Positions 1-8,327 of a stretch of 64,000 nucleotides of DNA are shown one piece after another. The DNA lies in the NCBI RefSeq assembly GCF_900116205.1, contig NZ_FOZS01000001.1, positions 434,001 through 498,000 on the forward strand, given 5' to 3'. Numbering within the stretch: the first letter of the stretch is position 1; every line of letters starts with the position of its first letter. A program made the translations under genes and the position numbers. This DNA comes from Halostagnicola kamekurae (lineage in GTDB: Archaea > Halobacteriota > Halobacteria > Halobacteriales > Natrialbaceae). The notes beneath the pieces are model-generated. The model saw only the letters and a list, made by a program, of their open reading frames with translations. It was not told the DNA's origin and searched no databases.

Positions 1-104
1 GATTCGTGTGAGAACCTCAAACTTTGCGTGGGACTCGCAGGCTCGAAGCGCACGATCTGTGCGTGACGACGCCGTTAAGGCCGTGTGGCCAATAGGCTCA
101 CGGA
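1..104. other. Left-edge spacer upstream of the AAA+ gene
   Basis: No gene is visible before the first ATG at 105. The stretch CGTTAAGG near 72-79 lies about 28 bases upstream of that ATG and could serve as an archaeal TATA-like element, giving an almost leaderless transcript. Nothing else stands out. Confidence 0.4.
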
Positions 105-1514
105 ATGAGTGATGCGGCGCTCGATGTCGTCGAGTTCTTGCTCACGACGAGCGTATATTCGGACGATCGATCGCTAGACGAGAACGACCTGCAACCCAGC
201 GTTCGGCAGGTGTTCTGGACGAGCAACGCGGGGGACGCCGACGAACAGGGCGGCACTAGCCGGGGCGGGATCACCCGGCCGCTGTCGGCGACCAACCAGA
301 CGATTCGAGAGGCCACCGGCGTCGAGGCCCCGTGGAACGCCGTCGGCGACCTCATGTTCACCGACCGCGACGAGTTCTCCGGGACCGTCTCGCTCACCCA
401 GCGGGACATGGCCGAAGACTGGTTCGCGGACCGGGCGAGCGACGAGCGGGTGCTCGAGAACCCGACCCTCGCCAAGCACTTCGAGGACCACGAGGATCTC
501 GATGTCGACCACGAGGAAGCCAGAGAGCGAAACCGGCCGATTCAGGCCGATCGCGTCTGGATCGACGGCCTGCTCGAGGAGTACTTCGACGAGGAAGAAG
601 ACGAAGACATGCTCGACCTCGTCGAGATCCGCGCGCCCGAGGAGGTCGACATCACGCTCGACGATCTGGTGTTGACCGAGAGCCAGGAGGACGAGATCGA
701 CAAGATCGCGAAGGCGATCGAACACCGCGACTACCTCGCGAACATCGGCCTCCGGGAGATCGGCAAACTCCTGTTCGTCGGACCGCCGGGAACCGGGAAA
801 ACCTCGACCGCACAGGCGCTGGCTCGAGACATGGACCTGCCGTTCGTCGAGGTCAAACTCTCGATGATCACGAGCCAGTACCTGGGAGAGACGGCAAAGA
901 ACGTCGACAAGACCTTCGAGGTCGCAAAGCGGCTCTCGCCGTGTATCCTCTTTATCGACGAGTTCGACTCCGTCGCGAAGACCCGCCGGAGCGACGAGCA
1001 CGCGGCGCTCAAGCGCGCGGTCAACACGCTCTTGAAGAGCATCGACAACATCTCGCTGATCCAAGACGACGTGTTGCTCATTGGGGCGACGAACCACCCC
1101 GACCAACTCGACGCGGCGGCGTGGCGGCGCTTCGACGAGATCGTCAACTTCCCGAAACCGGACTCTCGGATGCGATCTGACATCCTCCAGGTCATCACGA
1201 GCACGATGGACATCGAGGAGTTCGACCCCAGCGTCATCGCCGAGGCGACCGAGGGGCTCACCGGAAGCGACCTCCGGATGGTGCTTCGGGAAGCCGTCCT
1301 CGAGGCCCTGACCGAGAACAGGCGGGAACTCACCCAGGAGGACCTCCTCAACGCCGTCGAGGAGTTCGAAGAGCGCGACAACCTGAAGAACATGGACATG
1401 ATCGACGGCGACCACGACGCGCTGGTCGCCGGCGGCGACATCGGCGGCAGCGAGAGCGGTGGTGACGGCGAGCACTCACACGACCACGATCACGCCCACG
1501 CGCACGATCACTGA
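105..1514 (+). CDS. AAA+ ATPase with histidine-rich C-terminal tail
   Basis: A 469-residue protein. Residues 1-200 are acidic and not recognised. An AAA+ module follows: Walker A GPPGTGKTS near residue 226, Walker B LFIDEFDS near 281, an ATN sensor-1 motif in IGATNHP, and an arginine-containing WRRFDE stretch typical of the second region of homology. Residues after about 445 are rich in Gly, Ser and His and end in a run of alternating His, Asp and Ala, a likely metal-binding tail. It resembles cytosolic haloarchaeal AAA ATPases of unknown substrate; the core is closest in style to the Cdc48/proteasome-regulator group, but it has a single AAA domain and no visible substrate-threading N domain. 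The ATG at 105 is chosen because a TATA-like element lies just upstream. The specific role is unknown. Confidence 0.85.
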   Translation: MSDAALDVVEFLLTTSVYSDDRSLDENDLQPSVRQVFWTSNAGDADEQGGTSRGGITRPLSATNQTIREATGVEAPWNAVGDLMFTDRDEFSGTVSLTQRDMAEDWFADRASDERVLENPTLAKHFEDHEDLDVDHEEARERNRPIQADRVWIDGLLEEYFDEEEDEDMLDLVEIRAPEEVDITLDDLVLTESQEDEIDKIAKAIEHRDYLANIGLREIGKLLFVGPPGTGKTSTAQALARDMDLPFVEVKLSMITSQYLGETAKNVDKTFEVAKRLSPCILFIDEFDSVAKTRRSDEHAALKRAVNTLLKSIDNISLIQDDVLLIGATNHPDQLDAAAWRRFDEIVNFPKPDSRMRSDILQVITSTMDIEEFDPSVIAEATEGLTGSDLRMVLREAVLEALTENRRELTQEDLLNAVEEFEERDNLKNMDMIDGDHDALVAGGDIGGSESGGDGEHSHDHDHAHAHDH

Positions 1515-1650
1515 GCACGACGACTGACTCGCGATTGTCCACTCGAGCCAGTTGCCGTCCGCCGACTCGGCGGACTAGCCGAGACCTCGACCGGTCTGCC
1601 CCGCGAGCGCTGACGCCACGCTTTTCGTCCCCCCGTTCGATTCTGCACGT

Positions 1651-2100
1651 ATGGCCACCGATCGGAACGTCTACGGAACCGAACTCGAGCCCTGTAGCGC
1701 CGATCCGGAGACGGGCTTTCTCCGCGACGGCTGCTGTCGGCGCGTCGAGGGCGACCGCGGCCGACACGAACTCTGTGCCGTGATGACCGAGGAGTTCCTC
1801 TCCTTCAGCGCGGCACGGGGCAACGACCTCACGACGCCAAAACCCCAGTTCGAGTTCCCCGGCCTCGAGCCGGGCGATCGCTGGTGTCTCTGTCTCGGCC
1901 GCTGGCTTGAGGCCGAGGACGCCGATTGCGCCCCGCCGGTCGTTCTCGAGGCGACCAACGAGGCGGTGCTTCGCGACGTCGATCCGGATCTGTTGCGCGA
2001 GCACGAGTACGAACGCCCGCGGGTCAGCGACGCGTGGCAGACCGACGAGGGGCGAACGGACCCCGGCGACAATCGTGACTCCGCCGACGGCGGGCAGTGA
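1651..2100 (+). CDS. DUF2237 family protein
   Basis: A 149-residue protein matching the DUF2237 pattern: NVYGTELEPC near the start, TGFLRDGCC, a central CAVMTEEFLSFSAARGND block, then FPGLEPGDRWCLCLGRW and APPVVLEATNE. The conserved cysteines and the WCLC motif suggest a metal or redox site, but the family has no established function. The C-terminal 25 residues are acidic and variable. The stop overlaps the possible GTG start of the MBL-fold gene that follows, so the two are probably co-transcribed. Confidence 0.88.
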   Translation: MATDRNVYGTELEPCSADPETGFLRDGCCRRVEGDRGRHELCAVMTEEFLSFSAARGNDLTTPKPQFEFPGLEPGDRWCLCLGRWLEAEDADCAPPVVLEATNEAVLRDVDPDLLREHEYERPRVSDAWQTDEGRTDPGDNRDSADGGQ

Positions 2101-2102
2101 CG

Positions 2103-2927
2103 ATGCGGGTCACGCTACTCGGGACCGGCGACACGACGGGGACCCCGACGGTGGGCTGTGACTGTGACACCTGCGAGGCCGCTCGAGACCGCGGCGTCGA
2201 ACGCACCCGGTTTTCGGTCCACGTCGAGAACGAGCGCACGGATGAGTCGCTGTTGATCGACTTCAGCCCCGACTTTCGCTACCAGTTTCTGCGCGAGGAC
2301 GTGGCGCTTCCCGACGCCGCCGTCGTCACGCACATCCACTTCGATCACCTCGACGGCCTGGGCAACGTCTTCCGGGTCATCGACGAACTCGACGTGTACG
2401 CCGCGGACGAAACCGATCCGAAGACGGGAAAGAGCGTCGCCGAGACGGTCGAAAGCGACTACCACTACCTCGATCCGGTGACGGTCCACTCGACGACGCC
2501 GCTCGAGCCGGTTCGCATCTGCGGGCTCGACGTCACCTTCGTCCCGGTGACCCACCCGCCGCTTCTCTGTTACGGGCTGGCAATCGAGGACCCGGAAACG
2601 GGCGCGAAGCTCTCGCTCTCGGGCGACACGAGCTACGACGTACCCGAGGCGTCTCGGGAGGCCCTCGCCGATCCGGACCTCCTGCTGGCCGACGCGATCG
2701 TGCCGGCCCACCTCTGTGAGTTCCACCCGATCGGCGGCCGCCACGAGAACGACGAGGGGGTCCCCCGCACGTTCGGCACGAAACACATGACTCGAGAGGG
2801 CGCGCTCGAACTCGCCGCGGAGCTAGACGCCGATCGGACGCGGCTGGTCCACCTCGCTCACTACTACCCGGCCGGGGAAGCGTTCGAGGAGCCGCTGGCG
2901 ATCGACGGCGAGCAGTATGATCTCTGA
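2103..2927 (+). CDS. MBL-fold metallo-hydrolase, PhnP-like
   Basis: A 274-residue metallo-beta-lactamase-fold protein. It begins with the LLGTGDTTGTP strand-loop and a CDCDTC pair of cysteines as in PhnP-type phosphodiesterases. The HxHxDH signature is present (THIHFDHLDG, about residue 75-84), followed by PVTHPP and SGDTSYD motifs that supply later metal ligands, and a C-terminal LVHLAHYYP. PhnP hydrolyses cyclic phosphodiesters such as cyclic ribose phosphate; the substrate here is not known. A GTG at 2097 overlaps the stop of the DUF2237 gene; the ATG at 2103 keeps the N-terminal beta strand intact and is preferred. Confidence 0.85.
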   Translation: MRVTLLGTGDTTGTPTVGCDCDTCEAARDRGVERTRFSVHVENERTDESLLIDFSPDFRYQFLREDVALPDAAVVTHIHFDHLDGLGNVFRVIDELDVYAADETDPKTGKSVAETVESDYHYLDPVTVHSTTPLEPVRICGLDVTFVPVTHPPLLCYGLAIEDPETGAKLSLSGDTSYDVPEASREALADPDLLLADAIVPAHLCEFHPIGGRHENDEGVPRTFGTKHMTREGALELAAELDADRTRLVHLAHYYPAGEAFEEPLAIDGEQYDL

Positions 2928-2935
2928 TTCGGTGG

Positions 2936-3829
2936 TTACAGCCCGCGGCGGGTCGCCTCGCCGCGAACCGTCCAGGTGAAGACGTCGCCGATTTCGACCA
3001 ACGGCCGCTCGCTTCGAAGCTCGAGCAGCCCTTCCATCGCCGCCGAGTCCGAGATGGAGCCCTCGAGCGAGAGCGTGACGGCGTCGTCGTGCTCGGCGGT
3101 GATCGTCCCCTCGCCCGCTGGCCAGTGTTGTTCGTAGCCGGCCGCCCAGCCGCTCTCGAGCTCCGTCGAGAACCCCATCTGGCACTGGCCGCTGTCGGGG
3201 GTGATCGGCCGTTCCGGAAGCACCGATCGAACCTCGACGGCCGGGTCGACGGCGAGTTCGTGCTCGAGCCGTCGGAGGCGCAATCGCTCGAGACGATCGC
3301 TTTCGACACCACACAGCGAGTAGAGTCGAACGCCGTAGAGATACGAGCCGTCGACGCGATCCGACGCTTTCTCCAGACTGATCGTGTTCTGGACGTCGAT
3401 GCCGCTCGAGTCGCTGTCGTCGATATCGCCAGTTTCGACATTCGAGCCGTTCCCGTCACTCTCGTTCGTTTCGGTATTCGAGTCACCCCCGTCGCCCCAG
3501 ATTCGGTATCGCTCGTTCCACGCGTCGATCATCGTCAGATTGGCGGTGTGGCTTCCCGAACTCAGTCGATCCGGATTCGGCTCACACTGTTGGAAAGCTC
3601 CGTCGGATCGGTCCGGTTCGTACTCTTCGGGGGCGGGATCCGGCGGGTCCTCGTCGATGTCGAACGCCTCGTCGACGGTCAGCGTCCGCTCGAGTTCGAC
3701 GTCTTCGCGCTCTTCGGAGAGGGCTCGGTACCCGGTGACGGTGCCGACGCCACCGAGACCGACCAGACCGGCGGTAGCCAGCACGGTTCGTCGTCGGAGA
3801 CGCGGGGAATCGTCGGTGTCGGAGGGCAT
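2936..3829 (-). CDS. Putative secreted/anchored protein with Tat-like signal
   Basis: A 297-residue protein with RRR then VLATAGLVGLGGVGTVTGY at residues 9-31, a twin-arginine-like signal or N-terminal anchor. The rest is acidic with a Ser/Asp/Asn-rich low-complexity stretch around residues 110-145, four scattered cysteines, and no family I recognise. An upstream ATG at 3838 is also in frame. The TATA-like ATTATTAG at about 3853-3860 favours a leaderless start at 3829. It converges on the MBL-fold gene with only 8 bases between stops. Confidence 0.7.
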   Translation of the reverse strand: MPSDTDDSPRLRRRTVLATAGLVGLGGVGTVTGYRALSEEREDVELERTLTVDEAFDIDEDPPDPAPEEYEPDRSDGAFQQCEPNPDRLSSGSHTANLTMIDAWNERYRIWGDGGDSNTETNESDGNGSNVETGDIDDSDSSGIDVQNTISLEKASDRVDGSYLYGVRLYSLCGVESDRLERLRLRRLEHELAVDPAVEVRSVLPERPITPDSGQCQMGFSTELESGWAAGYEQHWPAGEGTITAEHDDAVTLSLEGSISDSAAMEGLLELRSERPLVEIGDVFTWTVRGEATRRGL

Positions 3830-3956
3830 ACCCGCCACGTGAACGTGAACTAACTAATAATCTAGTATACTCGCTGGGTCTGTCGTCATTTCAGATCAAT
3901 TGGAAGAGCAGCCCGACGACACCGGCGATGACCGCCGACAGGAACGGCTTCTCGAG

Positions 3957-5021
3957 CTATCCGAACCGATCCAGCCCGGACTGGCGTCGCCGCCGCCCGC
4001 TCGGGTCGCGCCGCCACGGCGTTCGCCGATCGCGTTCTTCCTCGAGATCGACCTCGGGCTCCGCAGCGGGCTCGTAGCCCGGACACGCGGGCCCACACTC
4101 CGATTCCGCGTCGACGATTCGGCCCTTCCACCGACAGAACGGGAGCGGCGTCGCCGTCCCCGGCTCGGGGCCGTCGGAGCGCTCTTCGTCGGCGGGGCTC
4201 CCCGCTTCGCAGGCCTCACAGTCGGGGAACCGGAACGTCCGCCATCCCTTGCCGAAGGCCCGCTCGGCGATCCGCCTGCGCGTTCGGGCCTTTCGCTCCG
4301 GCGGGACGATCGCGACCTCGGTGTGGCCCGGGTGGTACTCGAGCGGTTCGACGCCGGGTTCGTCCACGGCGAGCGGGATCGGCTCTCGGATCACGTCGAT
4401 CTCGAGTGGTCTCCCGTCCGCCACGTCGTCGGCGTCTCCCCTCGAGACGCGCCAGACGCCGATCTCCTCGGGGATTCGATTGAGGTGGGCCCGCGTGACG
4501 TAGCTCTCGGTCGCGAGGATAGCCTCGTCGACCAGCCCGAGGCTCGCGTCGGTTCGAAGCTGAGCCTCGAGGTCGCCGGGCGTTCCCAGATCGGGCTTGT
4601 TCTCGATGCCGACGAGTCGCCCGAACCAGTCGGGGTAGCGCGCGACCTGCCGGACGTACCGGCGACCGTTTCGGCGTTCCCCCTCGAAGAAGTCGATCTC
4701 GAGCGCGCGCTCGACGGCGCTCCTGGCGCGTTCGGGGTGACAATCGTCGGGGAACGCCGCCTTCCAGTAGCGGGCGGTTCCCGGGCCGACGTCGGATTCG
4801 ATCGCCGCATCGGGGATCGTCTCGCTCGTCAGCGCCAGTCGATCCGCGAACGCCGGTCCCGGCTCGACGCAGACGATATCGAGGATGCGACCGCCCGGTT
4901 TCGCGACGGCCCCGCCCAGTTGGCGGGCGACGACGTCCGTGCCGGCGGCTCCGGGCCTGCCGGCCGACTCGAGGTGGGCGCACAACTCGAGTTCGAACGC
5001 AAACTCGGACACGATTGCCAT
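3957..5021 (-). CDS. DUF5787-like haloarchaeal protein
   Basis: A 354-residue protein beginning [13 protein letters not shown], an N-terminus I associate with haloarchaeal DUF5787 proteins. It contains an acidic-aromatic central region ([21 protein letters not shown], which resembles a nuclease-like IENKPD core) and a C-terminal cluster of cysteines (CEACEAG, FCRW, CGPAC) that could bind a metal. The GxENKPD motif recalls PD-(D/E)xK nucleases, but that is inference. The C-terminus is arginine-rich and ends in DRFG at a TAG codon, after which the same frame encodes a hydrophobic helix (see findings). Divergent from the aIF2 gamma operon. Confidence 0.7.
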   Translation of the reverse strand: MAIVSEFAFELELCAHLESAGRPGAAGTDVVARQLGGAVAKPGGRILDIVCVEPGPAFADRLALTSETIPDAAIESDVGPGTARYWKAAFPDDCHPERARSAVERALEIDFFEGERRNGRRYVRQVARYPDWFGRLVGIENKPDLGTPGDLEAQLRTDASLGLVDEAILATESYVTRAHLNRIPEEIGVWRVSRGDADDVADGRPLEIDVIREPIPLAVDEPGVEPLEYHPGHTEVAIVPPERKARTRRRIAERAFGKGWRTFRFPDCEACEAGSPADEERSDGPEPGTATPLPFCRWKGRIVDAESECGPACPGYEPAAEPEVDLEEERDRRTPWRRDPSGRRRRQSGLDRFG

Positions 5022-5133
5022 GAGGGCCCCAGTGGCGAAAAGGGGTCTGATCTACCGGCGCTCGAAACCGTCCAATCTGGCCGACCGACAGCGACTCGAG
5101 TACGTTCCGGCGGGGGGATTCGCCCCGAGAACA

Positions 5134-5150
5134 GTAGGTTTATCAAGCGC
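5134..5150 (+). promoter_or_regulatory. Putative promoter of the aIF2 gamma operon
   Basis: The stretch GTAGGTTTATCAAGC contains a TTTATC TATA-like box about 40 bases before the ATG at 5187. Downstream AT-rich sequence precedes the start codon, so a short leader is likely. It sits in the 165-base divergent gap with the DUF5787-like gene. Confidence 0.5.
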
Positions 5151-5186
5151 ACACGGGAAGGAATATTCAAGATTACTCATCGTCTT

Positions 5187-6419
5187 ATGACAGGAATCCA
5201 ACAACCGGAGGTGAACATTGGGCTCGTCGGTCACGTCGACCACGGCAAGACGACGCTTGTACAGGCGCTCAGTGGGTCGTGGACGGACCAGCACTCAGAG
5301 GAGATGAAACGCGGAATCTCCATCAGGCTCGGCTACGCGGACGCGACGTTCCGCACGTGCCCAGGCGTCGACGAACCCGAATGCTACACCGTCGAGGAAG
5401 AGTGTCCAGACGGCTCCGAGAGCGAACCGCTCCGGACCGTCTCGTTCGTCGACGCGCCGGGTCACGAGACCCTGATGGCGACGATGCTCTCGGGCGCGTC
5501 GCTGATGGACGGCGCCGTGCTCGTCGTCAGCGCCAACGAACCCGTTCCCCAGCCCCAGACCGAAGAGCACCTGATGGCGCTGGATCTCATCGGCATCGAC
5601 AACATCGTCATCGCCCAGAACAAGGTCGACCTCGTCGACGGCGAGACCGCACGCTCGAACTACGAACAGATTCAGGAGTTCGTCGAGGGGACCGTCGCCG
5701 AAGACGCCCCCGTCGTCCCCGTCAGCGCGGGACAGGACGTGAACATGGATCTGCTCATCAGCGCAATCGAGGAGGAGATTCCGACCCCCGAGCGCGACCC
5801 CGACACCGACGCGCGACTCCACGTCGCACGCAGTTTCGACATCAACAAGCCGGGAACGACGTTCGAAGACCTCACCGGGGGCGTCCTCGGCGGCAGTCTC
5901 GTCGCCGGCGAACTCGAGGTCGAGGACGAACTTGAGGTCAAACCCGGCCGCGAGGTCGAAGAGGGCGGCCAGAGCGAGTACGTCCCGATCGAGACGACGA
6001 TCCGGTCGCTGCAGGCCGGCGGCGAAGACGTCGACACCGTCACGCCCGGCGGCCTGCTCGGCGTCGGAACGGGACTCGATCCGTCGCTGACGAAAGGCGA
6101 CGCGCTGGCGGGCCAGATGGCCGGTCCGCCCGGCTCGCTACCGCCGACGTGGGAGCAGTTCACGATGGACGTCGACCTGCTCGAGCGCGTCGTCGGCGTC
6201 GACGGCGGCGAGACCGTCGAGGAGATCAGCACGGGCGAGCCGCTCATGATGACCGTCGGCACGTCGACGACCGTCGGCGCGGTCACGAGCGCGCGCGAGG
6301 GCGAGTGCGAGGTCAAACTCAAGCGGCCGGTCTGTGCCGATCCGGGCGCGAAAATCGCGATCAACCGCCGGATCGGTGCGCGCTGGCGGCTGATCGGCCT
6401 CGGAACGTTGACGGAGTAA
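5187..6419 (+). CDS. eif2g: Translation initiation factor IF-2 subunit gamma
   Basis: A 410-residue GTPase, the usual length for aIF2 gamma. It binds GTP and initiator tRNA within the aIF2 heterotrimer. Motifs: G1 GHVDHGKTT near residues 14-22, the switch-1 [11 protein letters not shown], a cysteine-containing zinc knuckle ([17 protein letters not shown]), G3 DAPGHE, G4 NKVD, then the two beta-barrel domains ending in [11 protein letters not shown]. The open frame runs far upstream to 3900, but residues before [10 protein letters not shown] have no family similarity and lie antisense to another gene, so 5187 is the start. First gene of a tight operon with a PIN protein, Rpo7 and Spt4. Confidence 0.97.
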   Translation: MTGIQQPEVNIGLVGHVDHGKTTLVQALSGSWTDQHSEEMKRGISIRLGYADATFRTCPGVDEPECYTVEEECPDGSESEPLRTVSFVDAPGHETLMATMLSGASLMDGAVLVVSANEPVPQPQTEEHLMALDLIGIDNIVIAQNKVDLVDGETARSNYEQIQEFVEGTVAEDAPVVPVSAGQDVNMDLLISAIEEEIPTPERDPDTDARLHVARSFDINKPGTTFEDLTGGVLGGSLVAGELEVEDELEVKPGREVEEGGQSEYVPIETTIRSLQAGGEDVDTVTPGGLLGVGTGLDPSLTKGDALAGQMAGPPGSLPPTWEQFTMDVDLLERVVGVDGGETVEEISTGEPLMMTVGTSTTVGAVTSAREGECEVKLKRPVCADPGAKIAINRRIGARWRLIGLGTLTE

Positions 6420-6425
6420 TCTCCG

Positions 6426-6812
6426 ATGGCCTCGCGGGTCGCTCTCGATACGAGTGCGCTGATGATGCCGGTCGAACTCGACGTGCGACTGTTCGACGAA
6501 CTCGACAGACTCCTGGGGGAGTTCGAGCCAACGACGCCCCAGTCGGTTGTCGAGGAACTTCGCCGTCTCGGCGAGAAAGGCGGCACGGAGGGCACCGCGG
6601 CGTCCGTCGGCCACGACTTAGCGACCGACCGCTGTCTCGTGGTCGACACCGAGGAATCGTACGCAGACGACGCGCTGGTCGAACTCGCCCGCGAGGGTGC
6701 AGTCGACTACGTCGTCACGAACGACCGCCCGCTACGCGACCGGGTCCTCGAAGCGCGGAGACCGGTAATTGCATTACGCGGGAGAAACAAGTTGGCAGTA
6801 ACTCAACCATAG
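6426..6812 (+). CDS. PIN-domain protein, archaeal rRNA-processing (FCF1-like) type
   Basis: A 128-residue single PIN domain. It starts with the VALDTSALM strand containing the first catalytic Asp, carries acidic residues in the middle (ADDALVELA) and ends with VDYVVTNDRPLRDRV, the usual TND motif. In many archaea this gene sits between aIF2 gamma and RpoE, as here, and is regarded as a PIN nuclease related to eukaryotic Fcf1/Utp24 of ribosome biogenesis rather than a VapC toxin; there is no antitoxin gene beside it. It starts 7 bases after the aIF2 gamma stop, and its TAG abuts the ATG of rpo7. Confidence 0.88.
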   Translation: MASRVALDTSALMMPVELDVRLFDELDRLLGEFEPTTPQSVVEELRRLGEKGGTEGTAASVGHDLATDRCLVVDTEESYADDALVELAREGAVDYVVTNDRPLRDRVLEARRPVIALRGRNKLAVTQP

Positions 6813-7385
6813 ATGTACAAACGGGCTAGATTAACTGACACCGTCGAAGTACCGCCAGCAGAGCTGGGCGACGTTTCGCCCCAGCTCGTCAAGCGACTGC
6901 TCCAGGACAAACTGGAGGGACGAATGGACGAGGAAGTCGGCAGCGTCGTCTCCGTCACCGAGGTTCACGATATCGGCGAGGGGACCGTTTTGCCGAACGA
7001 ACCCGGCGTCTACTACGAAGCCGAGTTCGACGCGATCACGTTCGACCCGCAGATGCAGGAAGTCGTCGACGGCACCGTCGTCGAGGTCGTCGAGTTCGGT
7101 GCCTTCATCGGCATCGGCCCCGTCGACGGACTGCTCCACGTCTCGCAGATCAGCGACGAGTACCTCGCGTTCGACGCCGAGAATCAGCAACTCGCGTCGA
7201 ACGAATCGAATCGCACGCTCGGCGTCGACGACGCCGTCCGCGCGCGCATCGTCACCAAGAGCATCGACGAGCGCAATCCGCGGGACTCGAAGATTGGCCT
7301 GACCGCCAAACAGCCCGGCCTCGGGAAACACGGCTGGCTGCAGGAAGACCGAGAGCAACGCGAAGAAGCCGCGGCGGGTGAGTGA
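6813..7385 (+). CDS. rpo7: DNA-directed RNA polymerase subunit Rpo7 (RpoE')
   Basis: A 190-residue protein matching archaeal Rpo7, which forms the stalk of RNA polymerase with Rpo4. It begins MYKRARLTDTVEVPP, has the N-terminal RNP-like half (residues 1-80) with the GEGTVLPNEPGVYYEAEFDAITF stretch in two parts, and a C-terminal S1/OB fold from about residue 82 (VEVVEFGAFIGIGPVDGLLHVSQ). The tail is short and acidic. It starts on the base after the PIN gene stop and its own stop overlaps the spt4 region, so translation is coupled. Confidence 0.97.
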   Translation: MYKRARLTDTVEVPPAELGDVSPQLVKRLLQDKLEGRMDEEVGSVVSVTEVHDIGEGTVLPNEPGVYYEAEFDAITFDPQMQEVVDGTVVEVVEFGAFIGIGPVDGLLHVSQISDEYLAFDAENQQLASNESNRTLGVDDAVRARIVTKSIDERNPRDSKIGLTAKQPGLGKHGWLQEDREQREEAAAGE

Positions 7386-7387
7386 CG

Positions 7388-7585
7388 ATGGCGTCGAACC
7401 GTCTCGTCTGTCGCGAGTGCCACCGGGTCAACGACGCCGACGCCGAGACCTGCGAAAGCTGCGCCTCGTCGTCGCTGACCGAGGACTGGGCCGGTTACGT
7501 CGTCATCGCCCACCCTCAGGAAAGTCAGATCGCAACGGAGATGCAGGTCACCGAACCCGGCGCGTACGCGCTCAAAGTCCGGTGA
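7388..7585 (+). CDS. spt4: Transcription elongation factor Spt4 (RpoE'')
   Basis: A 65-residue zinc-finger protein. Cysteine pairs CREC and CESC form the zinc site, followed by LTEDWAGYVVIAHPQESQIA, the conserved Spt4 core that pairs with Spt5 to hold RNA polymerase in a processive state. A GTG at 7382 overlaps the rpo7 stop, giving two extra residues; ATG at 7388 gives the more usual N-terminus. It follows rpo7 as in most euryarchaea. Confidence 0.95.
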   Translation: MASNRLVCRECHRVNDADAETCESCASSSLTEDWAGYVVIAHPQESQIATEMQVTEPGAYALKVR

Positions 7586-7597
7586 TCCGTTCGTCCC

Positions 7598-8245
7598 GTG
7601 ACTCCTGGCGATCCCGACCCCGACGATGCAGAGCGAGACCGAACTGACGCGGAGAGCGCCGACGAAACCGAATCCGTTCCTCCGAGCACTACCGACTCGA
7701 GCAGCGATGCCCAGGCTTCACTTTCGCTTCCCGTCGAGGCTCGAGGCGACCTCAAAGACCCCTTCGGACCGATCGAGACCGACGCCGACATCTTGCTGTC
7801 GTCGGTTTCCGGCCCGTTGATCGCCATCGGCGACGTCGTTACCTATCACCTGCTGCAGGCCGGCCGCCAGCCGGACGTCTCGCTGGTCGACGGCCGAACC
7901 AAACGCAGCGCGGTCGACGAGGAGATAGAACAGGCCGTCACCGAGGGCGTGAGCCTCGAGGTCGAGAACCCGCCGGGGCAGATCACCGAGGACCTCGTCG
8001 AGACGCTCCTGACCGCGATGGCCGCCGACGAACCGACCACGATACTCGTAGACGGCGAGGAGGACCTCGCCGCGCTCCCGGCGATCGTCGCAGCGCCGGA
8101 CGGCGCGAGCATCGTCTACGGCCAACCCGACGAGGGGATGGTTCACGTTCGGGTCGACGACGAGATTCGAAAGCAGGTCCGCGCTCTCCTCGAGCGCTTC
8201 GAGGGCGACGGCGACGCCATCTGGGAGTTGCTCTCGGACGCCTGA
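7598..8245 (+). CDS. GTP-dependent dephospho-CoA kinase (DUF359)
   Basis: A 215-residue protein. The first 45 residues are a Ser/Asp/Glu-rich haloarchaeal extension. From about residue 50 it follows DUF359: DPFGPIETD, then VSGPLIAIGDVVTYHLLQAG, VSLVDGRTKR, ENPPGQITEDL, ILVDGEEDLAALP and YGQPDEGMVHVRV. The Thermococcus member TK1697 was shown to phosphorylate dephospho-CoA with GTP, the last step of archaeal CoA synthesis. The start is GTG at 7598; no in-frame ATG lies upstream of the domain. It is last in the eif2g-rpo7-spt4 operon, a placement common in archaea. Confidence 0.9.
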   Translation: MTPGDPDPDDAERDRTDAESADETESVPPSTTDSSSDAQASLSLPVEARGDLKDPFGPIETDADILLSSVSGPLIAIGDVVTYHLLQAGRQPDVSLVDGRTKRSAVDEEIEQAVTEGVSLEVENPPGQITEDLVETLLTAMAADEPTTILVDGEEDLAALPAIVAAPDGASIVYGQPDEGMVHVRVDDEIRKQVRALLERFEGDGDAIWELLSDA

Positions 8246-8327
8246 GGCCCTTTTCAGATACCGAACTGGATCGGACGAGCCGAGAGACTCGAGAAACTAT
8301 TTACTCGACCGCGCGAACGTGACGTGT

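Noticed and set aside
174-1475. Long minus-strand open frame opposite the AAA+ ATPase
   Set aside because: It is an antisense shadow of a well-supported gene with haloarchaeal third-position GC bias; the residues show no motif.
3900-5186. N-terminal extension of the aIF2 gamma frame
   Set aside because: It lies antisense to the DUF5787-like gene and would add more than 400 residues not found in the family.
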